Notes: generated by a model from the letters alone, not told the origin. Positions 1 through 7,870 are shown, counted from the stretch's first letter. The stretch is 49,507 bases of DNA from Robiginitomaculum sp. (GCA_026982235.1 JALSHM010000397.1:1-49507); one strand, 5' to 3'. Numbers and translations: made by a program.

Positions 1-553
1 AATTATGGCAGGGACATTGATACCTGCCAGTCTGGTTACAGGGCTTAATTCCGACCTGCCAGGACAAGTCATTGGGCAAGTCACCGAGAATGTCTATGAT
101 ACCGTCACGGGCGAATATTTACTGATCCCCCAAGGCGCACGTCTGCTTGGCCGATACGATAGCGTCATTGCTTTCGGTCAAAGCCGCGCCCTAGTCGCTT
201 GGACACGCATCATATTCCCCAACGGTAATTCCATACAGCTTGATAATCTGCCCGCCGTTGACGGCCAAGGCTTTGCCGGACTGAAAGACAAAGTAGATCG
301 TCACACATGGCAATTCATGAAAGGCGCGGTGTTGTCTTCGCTCTTGAGTGTTGGGTCGGAACTCGCTTCAGATGATGAAGGCCGTCTAGCCCGCGCCCTG
401 CAAAACGCAGGGCAGGATACGGCCAATATAGCAGGCCAGCGCATCATCGAGCGTAGCCTAAATATCCAGCCAACCCTAAGCGTCCGCCCCGGTTGGCGTT
501 TTTCAATCATCGTTTCCAAAGACCTCATCCTCAAACCATATGGAGAGAAATAG
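1..553 (+). CDS. trbI: TrbI (VirB10-like) conjugal transfer protein, 3' part only
   Basis: The C-terminal half of a VirB10-type protein, cut by the left window edge. The reading frame is open from base 2, so the in-frame Met at base 5 is internal. TrbI spans the envelope and forms part of the outer-membrane core of the mating channel. The visible part is the beta-barrel domain, with the family stretch GTLIPASLVTGLNSDLPG near its start and RIIFPNGNSIQL later. It differs from the complete TrbI at 8939-10213 at only about 7 of 182 residues, but the DNA has many more silent changes. This is therefore a related second module, not a recent exact duplication. Its stop codon overlaps the GTG start of the next gene, which marks the end of a trb operon whose other genes lie to the left of the window. 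Confidence 0.93.
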   Translation, partial: IMAGTLIPASLVTGLNSDLPGQVIGQVTENVYDTVTGEYLLIPQGARLLGRYDSVIAFGQSRALVAWTRIIFPNGNSIQLDNLPAVDGQGFAGLKDKVDRHTWQFMKGAVLSSLLSVGSELASDDEGRLARALQNAGQDTANIAGQRIIERSLNIQPTLSVRPGWRFSIIVSKDLILKPYGEK

Positions 554-777
554 TGACCAAACCAAATCTCAAACTCGCTAAACTTACAGACACCAAACCC
601 TCAAAACTGTCGGTATCATTACCGCCTGATTTATTAAGTGATTTGGAAATATATGCCCAAATCTATGAGCAAACTTACGGTGAGAAACAGCCCGTAAATG
701 CGCTCATCCCGTCCATGCTCGCCGGCTTTCTAGCCAGTGACCACGGATTTAAGAAAGCCAAGCGTGAGCTGGCTTAA
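553..777 (+). CDS. DUF2274 family small protein
   Basis: A 74-residue protein of the type that closes trb operons in alphaproteobacterial ICEs. Its role is unknown. I place the start at the GTG at 553, which shares one base with the trbI stop (TAGTG), because the paralogue at 8639-8863 begins at exactly this point. A longer in-frame extension back to 493 would only overlap trbI. The N-terminus is Lys-rich. The central part (LPPDLLSDLEIYAQIYEQ) looks like a small ribbon-helix-helix or helical DNA-binding-like segment, which is a weak inference. Translation is probably coupled to trbI. Confidence 0.85.
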   Translation: MTKPNLKLAKLTDTKPSKLSVSLPPDLLSDLEIYAQIYEQTYGEKQPVNALIPSMLAGFLASDHGFKKAKRELA

Positions 778-812
778 AGCTGTTTCAAAACACGAACATA
801 CGGAGAATTACT

Positions 813-1127
813 ATGCCCACAATAGGAACATTCAAACCAACAAAAACAGGTTATGAAGGCACAATCGCCACACTTAGCATGACCCACAAAGTCAAATTCA
901 TCACCAACGACAATAAGAAGAACGAAGATAGCCCCGACTACTTCATAAAATCAGGCCGTAGCGACTTCGGTGTAGCCTGGAAAGAAACCAAAGACGGTGA
1001 CGAGCCGCTCGATTACGTCAAAGTCCTGCTAGATGGCCCCATGCTACCCAAACCAGTAAACGCCGCCCTATTCAATCACGACAACGGCGCAGACCTCGTA
1101 TGGTCACGGCCTAAAAAAGCACAATAG
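813..1127 (+). CDS. DUF736 family protein (copy 1)
   Basis: A 104-residue DUF736 protein. The family is found almost only on ICEs and conjugative plasmids of Alpha- and other Proteobacteria, and its function is not established. The start follows a good Shine-Dalgarno sequence (ACGGAGAATTACT then ATG). It has the family features IGTFKPTK at the N-terminus, SDFGVAWKE in the middle and the LVWSRP ending. It is close to the copy at 8291-8602, with scattered substitutions, and much more distant from the copy at 29533-29868. A strong terminator lies about 15 bases downstream, so this gene ends the left-hand trb operon. Confidence 0.9.
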   Translation: MPTIGTFKPTKTGYEGTIATLSMTHKVKFITNDNKKNEDSPDYFIKSGRSDFGVAWKETKDGDEPLDYVKVLLDGPMLPKPVNAALFNHDNGADLVWSRPKKAQ

Positions 1128-1141
1128 GCGAAAACCCTACC

Positions 1142-1170
1142 TAATACAGCCCTTTGTGGGCTGTATTATT
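1142..1170 (+). terminator. Rho-independent terminator after left trb/DUF736 operon
   Basis: A perfect 11-bp stem, TAATACAGCCC (1142-1152) paired with GGGCTGTATTA (1158-1168), encloses a 5-base loop (TTTGT) and is followed by TTTTG. It lies 14 bases after the DUF736 stop and before the AbiE promoter region, which separates the transfer operon from the cargo. Confidence 0.85.
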
Positions 1171-1255
1171 TTGCATAATGTGCATGATATTTTAATAAAT
1201 ATTCTTGTATAATGGCGTTATTGAACCTATATACTTGATATGAATGGAGAACCGC

Positions 1256-1837
1256 ATGTCTGCGCTAAGTGAATTAAAGCAAAAGTTGAGGCCGGGCCGA
1301 GTGTATCGGCGGTCTGATCTTGCGCGTTGGTCAAAGGCCGTTGATCGACATGTTAGCCAGTTAGTGGAAGAAGGTGTTTTGGTTAAGGCTTCGGGCGGGC
1401 TTTATATGACACCGAGCAGAAGCCGGTTTGGCGATATGCCTGCCAATCCTGCAAAACTTGTTGCTAAGTTCCTAAATGATGATCGGTTTTTGATGGTCAA
1501 TCCTAATGCCTATAATAGCCTTGGGGTCGGCACGACGCAGCTTTATAATGAAGTGGTTGTCTATAATCGCAAACGTCATGAGCATTGTGAGCTTGGCGGA
1601 CTTAAATTTGATTTTCGTAGAAAAATGGACTTCCCCAAAACGGTAACGCCTGAATTTCTTTTGGTTGATTTGTTTAACAATGTAAAACATCTCGCGGAAA
1701 ACCATGAGGACGTATTGCGCCGTGCTAAAGCTCGTGCCGCAAATATGGACGCCAAAGCCCTTCACAAAGCAGCTAGCAAATACGGCAAGATAGGAACCAA
1801 GAAGATAGTTGAAAGTCTTTTGGCAGAGGCGGCCTAA
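1256..1837 (+). CDS. AbiEi-like antitoxin / DUF6088 family transcriptional regulator
   Basis: A 193-residue protein of the AbiEi antitoxin superfamily. These proteins have an N-terminal winged helix that represses the operon and a C-terminal domain that counteracts the AbiEii toxin. The winged-helix region is residues 5-65 (RPGRVYRRSDLARW, then a wing ending GGLYMTPSRSRFG). I prefer the ATG at 1256 because GGAG sits six bases upstream; an ATG at 1244 is also in frame but lacks this spacing. A TATAAT box at 1208-1213 is a possible -10 element. The stop overlaps the toxin start (TAATG), a classical antitoxin-first coupled pair. In the family such systems abort phage infection and stabilise mobile elements. 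Here it is cargo between the left trb operon and the att site. Confidence 0.85.
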   Translation: MSALSELKQKLRPGRVYRRSDLARWSKAVDRHVSQLVEEGVLVKASGGLYMTPSRSRFGDMPANPAKLVAKFLNDDRFLMVNPNAYNSLGVGTTQLYNEVVVYNRKRHEHCELGGLKFDFRRKMDFPKTVTPEFLLVDLFNNVKHLAENHEDVLRRAKARAANMDAKALHKAASKYGKIGTKKIVESLLAEAA

Positions 1838-2775
1838 TGTACCTGCATGAATTGCCTGACTTTTCAGATTTGCTGTCGGTGGTTGGCGACAAGCACAAAA
1901 TTGCACCTTTTCTCATCGAAAAAGACTATTGGATTATGCACTGCCTTTACGGTCTGCAGAAAATGGGTATTGGTTTTGAATTAAAAGGCGGTACGTCACT
2001 GTCAAAAGGTTACGGGCTTATCCATAGGTTTTCCGAAGACATCGATATTCACATTCAAGAGCCAGACACGCTTCGGACAGGACGCAATCATAACAAGCCC
2101 AAAGACGTTGCCGCTCGAAAGGCGTTCTATGATGCACTTGCAAAGAAAATTGAAATTGCGGGCATAGTCAGTGTGGAGCGCGATAGCGCTTTTGATGATG
2201 AAAAATATATGCGTAGTGCGGGCATTCGGCTGCATTATGAAAAGCAAAGCCCGATTGAAATGGGTGTTAAGGACGGCATATTGCTCGAAGCTGGCTTTGA
2301 TCAAATTACGCCGAATAGGCCCGTTGATATTTCGTCATGGGCATATGATTTTTCCTGTACACAAAACCTAGAGGGAATTGAGGACAACCGCGCACTTGCT
2401 GTAAAGTGCTATGACCCTGGTTACACATTTGTAGAAAAGCTACAAACGGTTTCGACTAAGTTCAGGCAGCAACAAGACAGAGGCTCATTACCGCAAAATT
2501 TTATGCGCCACTATTATGATATTTATTGCTTACTCAAAGACCCATCCGTTCAGGATTTTATAGGAACCGCGCCTTACCTCAAACATAAGGAAAAGAAGTT
2601 TAGAGCGGCGGAAGAATATGACCTCACCTCTAACGAGGCCTTTGTTCTAAGTGATGCCAGCACCTTCGCGCTCTATGAAAAAGCATATAACGATACGGCG
2701 GCGCTCTACTATAAAGACCAGCCTGCCTTCGTTGATATTATTTCGTCTATCCAAAAGGCCGCGCCTAGATTATAA
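1837..2775 (+). CDS. AbiEii/AbiGii-type nucleotidyltransferase toxin
   Basis: A 312-residue nucleotidyltransferase of the AbiEii/AbiGii (DUF1814) family. Characterised members act as toxins that modify RNA or are linked to NTP transfer, giving abortive infection. The core motifs are visible. ELKGGTSLSKGYGL (residues about 50-63) is the GS-type motif I, followed by RFSEDIDIHI, where the two Asp/Glu positions bind metal. C-terminal conserved parts are KLQTVSTKFR and RHYYDIYCLL. Length matches the family. It is translationally coupled to the upstream AbiEi-like antitoxin by a one-base overlap. All expected catalytic residues appear intact, so the system is probably active. Confidence 0.9.
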   Translation: MYLHELPDFSDLLSVVGDKHKIAPFLIEKDYWIMHCLYGLQKMGIGFELKGGTSLSKGYGLIHRFSEDIDIHIQEPDTLRTGRNHNKPKDVAARKAFYDALAKKIEIAGIVSVERDSAFDDEKYMRSAGIRLHYEKQSPIEMGVKDGILLEAGFDQITPNRPVDISSWAYDFSCTQNLEGIEDNRALAVKCYDPGYTFVEKLQTVSTKFRQQQDRGSLPQNFMRHYYDIYCLLKDPSVQDFIGTAPYLKHKEKKFRAAEEYDLTSNEAFVLSDASTFALYEKAYNDTAALYYKDQPAFVDIISSIQKAAPRL

Positions 2776-2804
2776 TCTGTGAGGGTTTAACGAAAGGGCT
2801 TTTT

Positions 2805-3428
2805 ATGAAATCTCCAGAGTCGATCAAAAGCCTTGAAACACTGGGACGAGTGCAACTCTCCAAATCGTTTTTTATGCGTGATATGTTGTATTCGGAAATA
2901 TCCAATTTTTACAAAATTCAAAACATCCCCGAATTTCCAGATATTGCCATAGAGGCAGGCCGTCAGTTTTGTGAAAACCTGCTAGAGCCTTTGCAAGAAA
3001 AATTTGGGCGCATATCTATCCGTTCCGTCTATAGAAGTCCGATGCTCAATAAGTTTGGCAATGAAAAGAAACTGGGCTGCGCTCGCAATGAATCTAATTA
3101 CGCTAAACATATCTGGGATTACCGCGATAAAGATGGATGTTTAGGCGCGCTTGCAACAATCGTTGTGAACCGTTTTATTCCTTATTATGAACAAACGAAG
3201 GATTGGCAATCAATGGCGTGGTATATCCACGACCATCTCCCATACTCCACATTGTTCTTCTACCCAAAGCTTGGCGCCTTCAATATAGGTTGGCATGAGC
3301 AACCAAAACGGCGCATAGACAGCTTTATTCACCCAAAAGGCACACTGACAAAAGTGGGTATGGATAATCATGATGGCGACCACTCTGACCTTTATAAAGA
3401 TATGCTTGAAGCCTTGGCTGATAACTAG
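2805..3428 (+). CDS. Hypothetical protein, resembles peptidase M15-like cargo proteins
   Basis: A 207-residue soluble protein with no signal peptide, starting 30 bases after the AbiEii gene and probably in the same transcript. The segment RISIRSVYRSPMLN (about residues 66-79), the later HIWDYRDKDG and the histidine-containing WYIHDHLPYS resemble M15-like (D-Ala-D-Ala carboxypeptidase fold) proteins found on phages and accessory islands. I cannot confirm the zinc ligands by eye. Without an export signal it is unlikely to act on cell wall from the periplasm. It could be a third member of the AbiE operon or independent cargo. The function is uncertain. Confidence 0.6.
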   Translation: MKSPESIKSLETLGRVQLSKSFFMRDMLYSEISNFYKIQNIPEFPDIAIEAGRQFCENLLEPLQEKFGRISIRSVYRSPMLNKFGNEKKLGCARNESNYAKHIWDYRDKDGCLGALATIVVNRFIPYYEQTKDWQSMAWYIHDHLPYSTLFFYPKLGAFNIGWHEQPKRRIDSFIHPKGTLTKVGMDNHDGDHSDLYKDMLEALADN

Positions 3429-3469
3429 TCGTAAACTGACGCAAAGATTATTGCCAAGTTAGTCCCCGT

Positions 3470-3511
3470 CATTAGGTTCTCATGTTGTACCGACATTAGG
3501 TTATTGTGTTG
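3470..3511 (+). repeat. Short tandem-like direct repeat
   Basis: Two 18-base copies of CATTAGGTT-N-T-N2-TGTTG occur at 3470-3487 and 3494-3511 with three mismatches and a 24-base period. They lie in the convergent gap between the M15-like gene and the minus-strand gene ending at 3551. They might be a remnant of an insertion-sequence end or a protein-binding site. No function can be assigned. Confidence 0.5.
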
Positions 3512-3550
3512 TTTGTGGAAATTTCGATCAAGCTGTTCGATGAAGAAGCT

Positions 3551-4267
3551 TTATTTATTATGAACATAATGGTCAGTGTCCAAGCGGAGCGCCACTTTCC
3601 AGAGAGGCGTTTTTACATATAGCCTGTCAGCGAAATAATTGTTGGCCACTTTAATTTCTTCTAAAAAACCCACCCAACATAATGGCTGGAGTACACCAGA
3701 GAAAAAACTGGCACTCTCGGGGTTGGCGAAAAGCCCTTTTTCTTTTTGCTTAACGCCATAAATTTTCTCAACCAACTCAACCCCCGTAATAGCGGTTTGC
3801 GCTTCAACATTGATGACGTTCAGGAATATATCCCAATTTCCCATGGGCGCTGTTGGCCGTCGGCTATAGGCCCAGTGGTCAAACTCAAAGAGAAAAAACG
3901 GAGCCATGATTCCAAATAGCTGAGCAGGGTTTCCGACGAGTTCTTTTCCGCTGCGCGTAAGTTTGAACTCTCCTTTATAGTGTCGCCCAATCTTAAGAGC
4001 TAATAAGGCTTCGCGTATGAAGCCAAGAGGTGGCAGATCCATTTCATTGAGAACTTTGTTAACCGCATACAGATCCTCAGAAGTATAACCGGGCCAATCA
4101 AATGCTCGTGCGGCCCAATCTACAAATGTCCGCTTGAAACCTTTACTAGCCGTCAGGCCAATGCCGCCATGCTCGGCGCAATAGTCCAGGGTCAGTGCAG
4201 TTGACTTGACAAACAGCGAGTGCCGTAAGACCAGCTCTGCATTATCTATACTCTTAAATTCAATCAT
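3551..4267 (-). CDS. Hypothetical protein, possible winged-helix fold
   Basis: A 238-residue protein I do not recognise as a named family. It is soluble with no membrane segment or signal peptide. Residues 20-60 include CAEHGGIGLTASKGFKRTFVDWA and residues 95-115 read KIGRHYKGEFKLTRSGKEL. The latter resembles the wing and strand pattern of helix-turn-helix proteins found in accessory regions. The C-terminal half is rich in aromatic residues. It is the only minus-strand gene between the left DUF736 gene and the att site and is transcribed towards the AbiE block, so it is probably independent cargo. Confidence 0.65.
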   Translation of the reverse strand: MIEFKSIDNAELVLRHSLFVKSTALTLDYCAEHGGIGLTASKGFKRTFVDWAARAFDWPGYTSEDLYAVNKVLNEMDLPPLGFIREALLALKIGRHYKGEFKLTRSGKELVGNPAQLFGIMAPFFLFEFDHWAYSRRPTAPMGNWDIFLNVINVEAQTAITGVELVEKIYGVKQKEKGLFANPESASFFSGVLQPLCWVGFLEEIKVANNYFADRLYVKTPLWKVALRLDTDHYVHNK

Positions 4268-4500
4268 GATGCCTTCTATTGTTTTCCTATACGAACTTTA
4301 CAGAGTAACGCGAAAAATGCCATTTGTTTAGCATGGATATGGCGAGACCAAAATATGTGGCGGAAGGCCCAACGGTTAAGATGTGTTGGTTTACTTCAGG
4401 TTACTCCAAAATAAGTGTGAATTTGGGATATCCGAACGGATAAGCTCCAAATAATATTACCCGCAAAGTCACCCGAAACACCCTGTTTTTCACTGCAATT

Positions 4501-4520
4501 TGCTACCCATGTGCTACCCA
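4501..4520. repeat. Phased pair of TGCTACCCA repeats next to att core (possible integrase arm sites)
   Basis: TGCTACCCA occurs at 4501-4509 and again at 4512-4520, exactly 11 bases apart, which is one helical turn. The pair is 67 bases left of the tRNA-derived core. Lambda-type integrases bind paired short arm sites on either side of the core, so this is a plausible arm site of an element to the left. This is inference. Confidence 0.4.
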
Positions 4521-4586
4521 GAGCATTTTTTGGAAAACGTCAATTTTGGTGAAAATAGATAATTCATTGATATAACTAGAGAAATT

Positions 4587-4631
4587 TGGCGCACCCGACA
4601 GGATTTGAACCTGTGACCTCTGCCTTCGGAG
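4587..4631 (-). other. attL: 3' fragment of tRNA-Arg(CCG): likely ICE attachment site (attL)
   Basis: Read on the minus strand, these 45 bases are the 3' part of a tRNA-Arg. They start in the anticodon loop (CTCCGAA, anticodon CCG), continue with the anticodon 3' stem GGCAG, variable loop, T arm (ACAGG-TTCAAAT-CCTGT), 3' acceptor strand CGGGTGC, discriminator G and encoded CCA. The match to a tRNA stops abruptly past 4631, so the D arm and 5' acceptor are missing and it is not a functional gene. Duplicated tRNA 3' ends are typical tyrosine-integrase crossover sites, and an integrase gene starts 190 bases away. From its orientation, the element should extend rightwards with the intact tRNA gene at its far right end. 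Confidence 0.85.
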
Positions 4632-4772
4632 TTGCGTGTCGTTGATTTTTCTGGAGTTAGCTGAAGTACGATAATGGTATATTTACTTATATATATCAAT
4701 GACTTATGACACATGTAATTTTAAACTTATATTTTTTACTTTCCCCAAATAGGCTCGAATGTTATGCTTTTT

Positions 4773-4790
4773 GGTGCCCCCATGGTGCCC
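4773..4790. repeat. Phased pair of GGTGCCC repeats between att core and integrase gene
   Basis: GGTGCCC is found at 4773-4779 and 4784-4790, again with an 11-base period, just upstream of the integrase start. Position and spacing suit an integrase arm-binding region on the element side of the core, and it may also serve to autoregulate the integrase promoter. This is inference only. Confidence 0.4.
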
Positions 4791-4820
4791 GATTTGACCC
4801 CTGCCTATAAAGATTGAAAA

Positions 4821-6068
4821 ATGCCAAGACGTTCAAAACAAAATTTAACCAAGAGATTTCTCGATAGTATCACGCCTTTAGAAGGCAAAGAATTCATTGT
4901 CTGGGACGCTAGCCTTACAGGATTCGGCGTTAGAGTGAAACCCTCTGGCCGTAAATCTTTTCTCTATAAATATAGAACGCCGGACGGCAGGCAAAGAAAA
5001 GTTACCTTGGGCGCATTTGGCCAAATAACGGTTGAACAAGCAAGGCGTCTTGCTACGGCTGGCCTCGGGAAAGTTGCGAGCGGCCTTGACCCTTCTCAAG
5101 AACGGCACGACATCAAGAAGGCCCAAACTGTTGGTGATTTATGTGATCAATATTACGCAGATGCGGAGGCAGGTAAAATCCTGTATCGTGGCAAACCTAA
5201 AAAGGCTTCAACGCTCGCAATCGATAAAGGACGAATAGAGCGCCACATAAAACCAATGATAGGCCGCAAGCAAATCGCGGCCTTAACCCGGCAAGACGTG
5301 ACAAAATTCATGTACGATATTCGTGATGGTAAAACCGCAATAACGGTTAAGACTGGGCCGCGAGGTTTAGCGCGTGTGCGGGGCGGTATGGGCACTGCCA
5401 AAAAGGCCGTGTCGGTTTTATCTGCAATATATAATTACGCCATTCGTTCTGGCATGGTCGAGCATAATCCTTGCCAATATGTCGAGCGGCCTGCCGACAA
5501 CAAGCGTACACGGTTTTTAAACCCCGATGAATATGCCCGCCTTGGCACGGCTTTGAATGATCAAGCTATCAGCTCACAATATGCATCCGCTAGCCTCGCA
5601 ATAACAATACTCGCGCTTACTGGGTGCCGCCGCAATGAAATTTTGTCACTGGTTCGAGATGAAGTAGACGTAACTGGTCGGTGCCTGCGTTTAGGTGATA
5701 CTAAAACGGGTGCGCAGATAAGGCCGTGCGGCAAGCCTGCCCTTGAACTCCTAACTCAGCAACTTGCCTCACACACAAGCCAATTTGTTTTCCCCTCTAC
5801 AAAAAATAACGGCCCCATTATCAACATCCGCACGCCTATGGGCAAAGTCTGCAAAATGGCAAAGCTGGAAAATGTTACCCCGCACACCCTGCGCCATAGC
5901 TATGCAACGGTTGCGCATGAACTTGGTTATAGTGAACTGACAATAGCAGGGCTTCTTGGGCATAGCGCAGCAAGCGTAACTAGCCGCTATGCTCACCATG
6001 TAGATCATGTGCTAGCAGATGCGGCAGATAAAGTGTCGAGTTTGATTTATCAACGATTACAAGAGTGA
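4821..6068 (+). CDS. int: Tyrosine recombinase/integrase with DUF4102-type arm-binding domain
   Basis: A 415-residue site-specific recombinase of the P4/ICE integrase type, which inserts and excises the element at a tRNA gene. The N-terminal 90 residues are the DUF4102-like arm-binding domain (LTGFGVRVKPSGRKSFLYKY, then KVTLGAFGQITVEQAR). The core-binding SAM-like domain follows at about 100-210. The catalytic domain holds the expected residues: Arg in LTGCRRNEIL, His-x-x-Arg in HTLRHSYAT, the GHS box in LLGHSAASVT, and the nucleophile Tyr in SRYAHH. The length is usual for the family. It lies 190 bases right of the tRNA-Arg fragment and transcribes away from it, the common attL-int arrangement. 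The probable directionality factors are the AlpA-like genes at 8005-8220 and 28217-28435. Confidence 0.95.
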   Translation: MPRRSKQNLTKRFLDSITPLEGKEFIVWDASLTGFGVRVKPSGRKSFLYKYRTPDGRQRKVTLGAFGQITVEQARRLATAGLGKVASGLDPSQERHDIKKAQTVGDLCDQYYADAEAGKILYRGKPKKASTLAIDKGRIERHIKPMIGRKQIAALTRQDVTKFMYDIRDGKTAITVKTGPRGLARVRGGMGTAKKAVSVLSAIYNYAIRSGMVEHNPCQYVERPADNKRTRFLNPDEYARLGTALNDQAISSQYASASLAITILALTGCRRNEILSLVRDEVDVTGRCLRLGDTKTGAQIRPCGKPALELLTQQLASHTSQFVFPSTKNNGPIINIRTPMGKVCKMAKLENVTPHTLRHSYATVAHELGYSELTIAGLLGHSAASVTSRYAHHVDHVLADAADKVSSLIYQRLQE

Positions 6069-6133
6069 GGTTAATGGCACACGATTTTAAGGCCATAACC
6101 AAACGTACCCTTGATATACCCAACGATAATTGA

Positions 6134-6430
6134 TTAGCCTCTTGTCGTGAATTCCTTGGCCGCAATAATGTTGTGAATATATACAAACTTGTCATCGTAT
6201 GAATACATCACCCAATGTGTCCGCATAATGAGCAAGCCGCATAATAATTCACCATCAATTTTGAATGGTTTCCCTATGCCAGGAAATTCTTTCAGGAATT
6301 CTTCAATTACATTTCTAATAGACTCATCGATGCGTTTTGCAACGTCTGGCACGCCACGTTCATAGGCATAGTGCTCATAGATGCGTAGAAAATCAGCGTC
6401 TGCTGTTGGTAGCGTGATAATTGTTCGCAT
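6134..6430 (-). CDS. RelE/ParE-family toxin
   Basis: A 98-residue protein of the ParE/RelE toxin superfamily. ParE members poison gyrase and RelE members cut mRNA on the ribosome; which applies here is not visible. Family features are the N-terminal helices (TADADFLRIYEHYA, then RIDESIRNVIEEF), the central strand (GIGKPFKIDGELLCG) and the C-terminal YIHNIIAAKEF, which resembles the usual strand-plus-helix ending. It follows the antitoxin gene with a 5-base gap on the same strand. The pair lies just after the integrase and probably stabilises the element. Confidence 0.85.
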   Translation of the reverse strand: MRTIITLPTADADFLRIYEHYAYERGVPDVAKRIDESIRNVIEEFLKEFPGIGKPFKIDGELLCGLLIMRTHWVMYSYDDKFVYIHNIIAAKEFTTRG

Positions 6431-6435
6431 AAGAA

Positions 6436-6702
6436 TTATGCGGTCTGATACTTAGCGTCCACTTTGGCTTTTAACTTATCAAAGTGATTCTCAATTTCTT
6501 TACGAGAAGAAAGCTTTGTGCCTAAACCTTGTTTTTTCTGCTCAATGGACGGTGCCATTAAAGTCTCAAGCTCCTCTTGTGTGTACCCAGGAATAGGATT
6601 GCTTTCATCGTCAATAACAACGGTTACAAAAGCATCACGAGGAATGTCCCCGCGTAATTCGGCGGGCAATTTGGAAGCTGGAAATTTATAAACAGTATTC
6701 AT
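6436..6702 (-). CDS. Putative antitoxin partner of the ParE-like toxin
   Basis: An 88-residue protein directly upstream of the toxin gene. I do not recognise the sequence family; assignment as antitoxin rests on size, order and the 5-base spacing. The N-terminal part (MNTVYKFPASKLPAEL) is followed by a strand-rich section (DAFVTVVIDDES) and a charged helical tail rich in Lys, typical of a toxin-wrapping region. I start it at the ATG at 6702. An in-frame start at 6753 would read into the insertion-sequence border. TATACT at 6710-6715 (minus strand) could be a -10 box so near the ATG that the mRNA would be almost leaderless, which is a weak observation. Confidence 0.7.
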   Translation of the reverse strand: MNTVYKFPASKLPAELRGDIPRDAFVTVVIDDESNPIPGYTQEELETLMAPSIEQKKQGLGTKLSSRKEIENHFDKLKAKVDAKYQTA

Positions 6703-6750
6703 GTGTTTGAGTATAGCAGAAAAAGGGTAAATAAAAAGTCCTAAATTCCG

Positions 6751-7870
6751 CATGTATAGGTTCAGGTGTTTTGAGACTCATCCGCCGTTTGGGTGTTTTG
6801 AATGTAGGCCATTGGTGTTAAGCCTGCAAGGGCATGATGTGGTCTGTATGTGTTGTACTTTTCTACGGCTTTTTTCAGTTCAAACCGCATGGCTCCGATG
6901 CTGTCTGCCAAGAGGTCTCTTCGGTAATAGAACTCTTCCTTAAAGGTTCGGTTTCCGCGCTCAACGCCGCCATTATATTTGGGTCTGCTGGGCGGCAGGA
7001 CATCAAGCGGGATTTTCATATCTTCACAGGCTTGCTCAAATTCGGCCATAAATTCTGAACCGCCATCGACCTGTATGGATTTGATTTTGAACGGGGCTTT
7101 GTCGATAAATTCGGCCAAGAACCGCTTAGCGGACGAGGCTTTGGCGTGTGAATAAACCTGTGCGTGAATGAATTTGGATTTTCTTTCCCAGGCCTGGAAG
7201 TGTTTGACGGTGATGCCGTTCTTTGTCACTGTCATGTGGTCAATCTGCACGCGTTCGCCCATTTTCATGTGCTTATGTGCCTTGTAAACCCAGCGTTTGG
7301 CGTGGGATTTTCTGAAGTTTCTCTTTCTTTTAGCGCGTGGGGCAGAGCGTGATTTGGTGATAATACCTTTGGCAAACAGTGTTTTGAGTATGCGCCCTAC
7401 TGTGCTGGTGCTCATAGTCTGGCCGTGGTCACGGCGCAAGACGGTGGCTATCTTGTCTTTACCCCACGTCTGGTTGGCTCTGCGAATGCGCAAGACCAGC
7501 TGTTTCTCTGCTTCGCCCCATTTAGGCTTATTGAGCCTACGGGGCCGTTTGGACGGCGGTGTAATCCCGCGTGCAAGCTTGTCCAGGACTTTCTTATACC
7601 GATAATACGTCGCCCGCGATATGCCCACGAACTCGGCACATTTACGGTCGCAAACACCCTCGGCTTTCAAGGCTTGCCACTGGCGCACAACGTCTTCGTG
7701 CTTGCGCCTGTAGGCGTCCAAACATTCTTGTGTACGCGCCCACGCGTACAGTCTATAGATGTTTGGGTGTAGATATTTGATCTGCATAGCTGCTTCCTCC
7801 AATTTGGTCTCAACACAAACCCATTATGGCGGAAGCAGCTTAAATAAGCCAAACCTAAAAAGTCTCACAT
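6751..7870 (-). mobile_element. IS481-type insertion sequence (ends provisional)
   Basis: A single-transposase element of about 1.1 kb. The heptamer TGAGACT at 6772-6778 recurs inverted as AGTCTCA at 7861-7867, near both ends of the transposase gene, and may belong to the terminal inverted repeats. I could not settle the exact ends or a target duplication. A hairpin-like pair GCTGCTTCC/GGAAGCAGC flanks the transposase start around 7788-7840. The element lies between the antitoxin gene and the AlpA-like gene, so it interrupts the integrase-to-DUF736 stretch. Confidence 0.6.
6762..7787 (-). CDS. IS481-family transposase (DDE integrase core)
   Basis: A 341-residue transposase. The N-terminus carries helix-turn-helix segments (CDRKCAEFVGISRATYYRYK, about 47-66), then a Lys/Arg-rich linker. 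The catalytic rve domain shows the DDE acids: RVQIDHMTV (first Asp), IQVDGGSEFMAEFE (second Asp) and GGVERGNRTFKEEF (Glu). The tail motif YNTYRPHHALAGLTPM is typical of IS481/IS3-like enzymes. The ATG at 7787 is preferred because GGAGGA lies seven bases before it; the slightly longer frame would need a TTG start. The gene looks intact. Confidence 0.9.
   Translation of the reverse strand: MQIKYLHPNIYRLYAWARTQECLDAYRRKHEDVVRQWQALKAEGVCDRKCAEFVGISRATYYRYKKVLDKLARGITPPSKRPRRLNKPKWGEAEKQLVLRIRRANQTWGKDKIATVLRRDHGQTMSTSTVGRILKTLFAKGIITKSRSAPRAKRKRNFRKSHAKRWVYKAHKHMKMGERVQIDHMTVTKNGITVKHFQAWERKSKFIHAQVYSHAKASSAKRFLAEFIDKAPFKIKSIQVDGGSEFMAEFEQACEDMKIPLDVLPPSRPKYNGGVERGNRTFKEEFYYRRDLLADSIGAMRFELKKAVEKYNTYRPHHALAGLTPMAYIQNTQTADESQNT

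Noticed and set aside
1472..1906. A 144-codon minus-strand frame opposite the AbiEi gene
   Set aside because: Shadow of the coupled AbiEi/AbiEii pair, whose starts, stops and motifs fit well.
4587..4631. A functional tRNA-Arg gene
   Set aside because: Only the 3' part from the anticodon loop onward is present. The D arm and 5' acceptor strand cannot be found on the right side.
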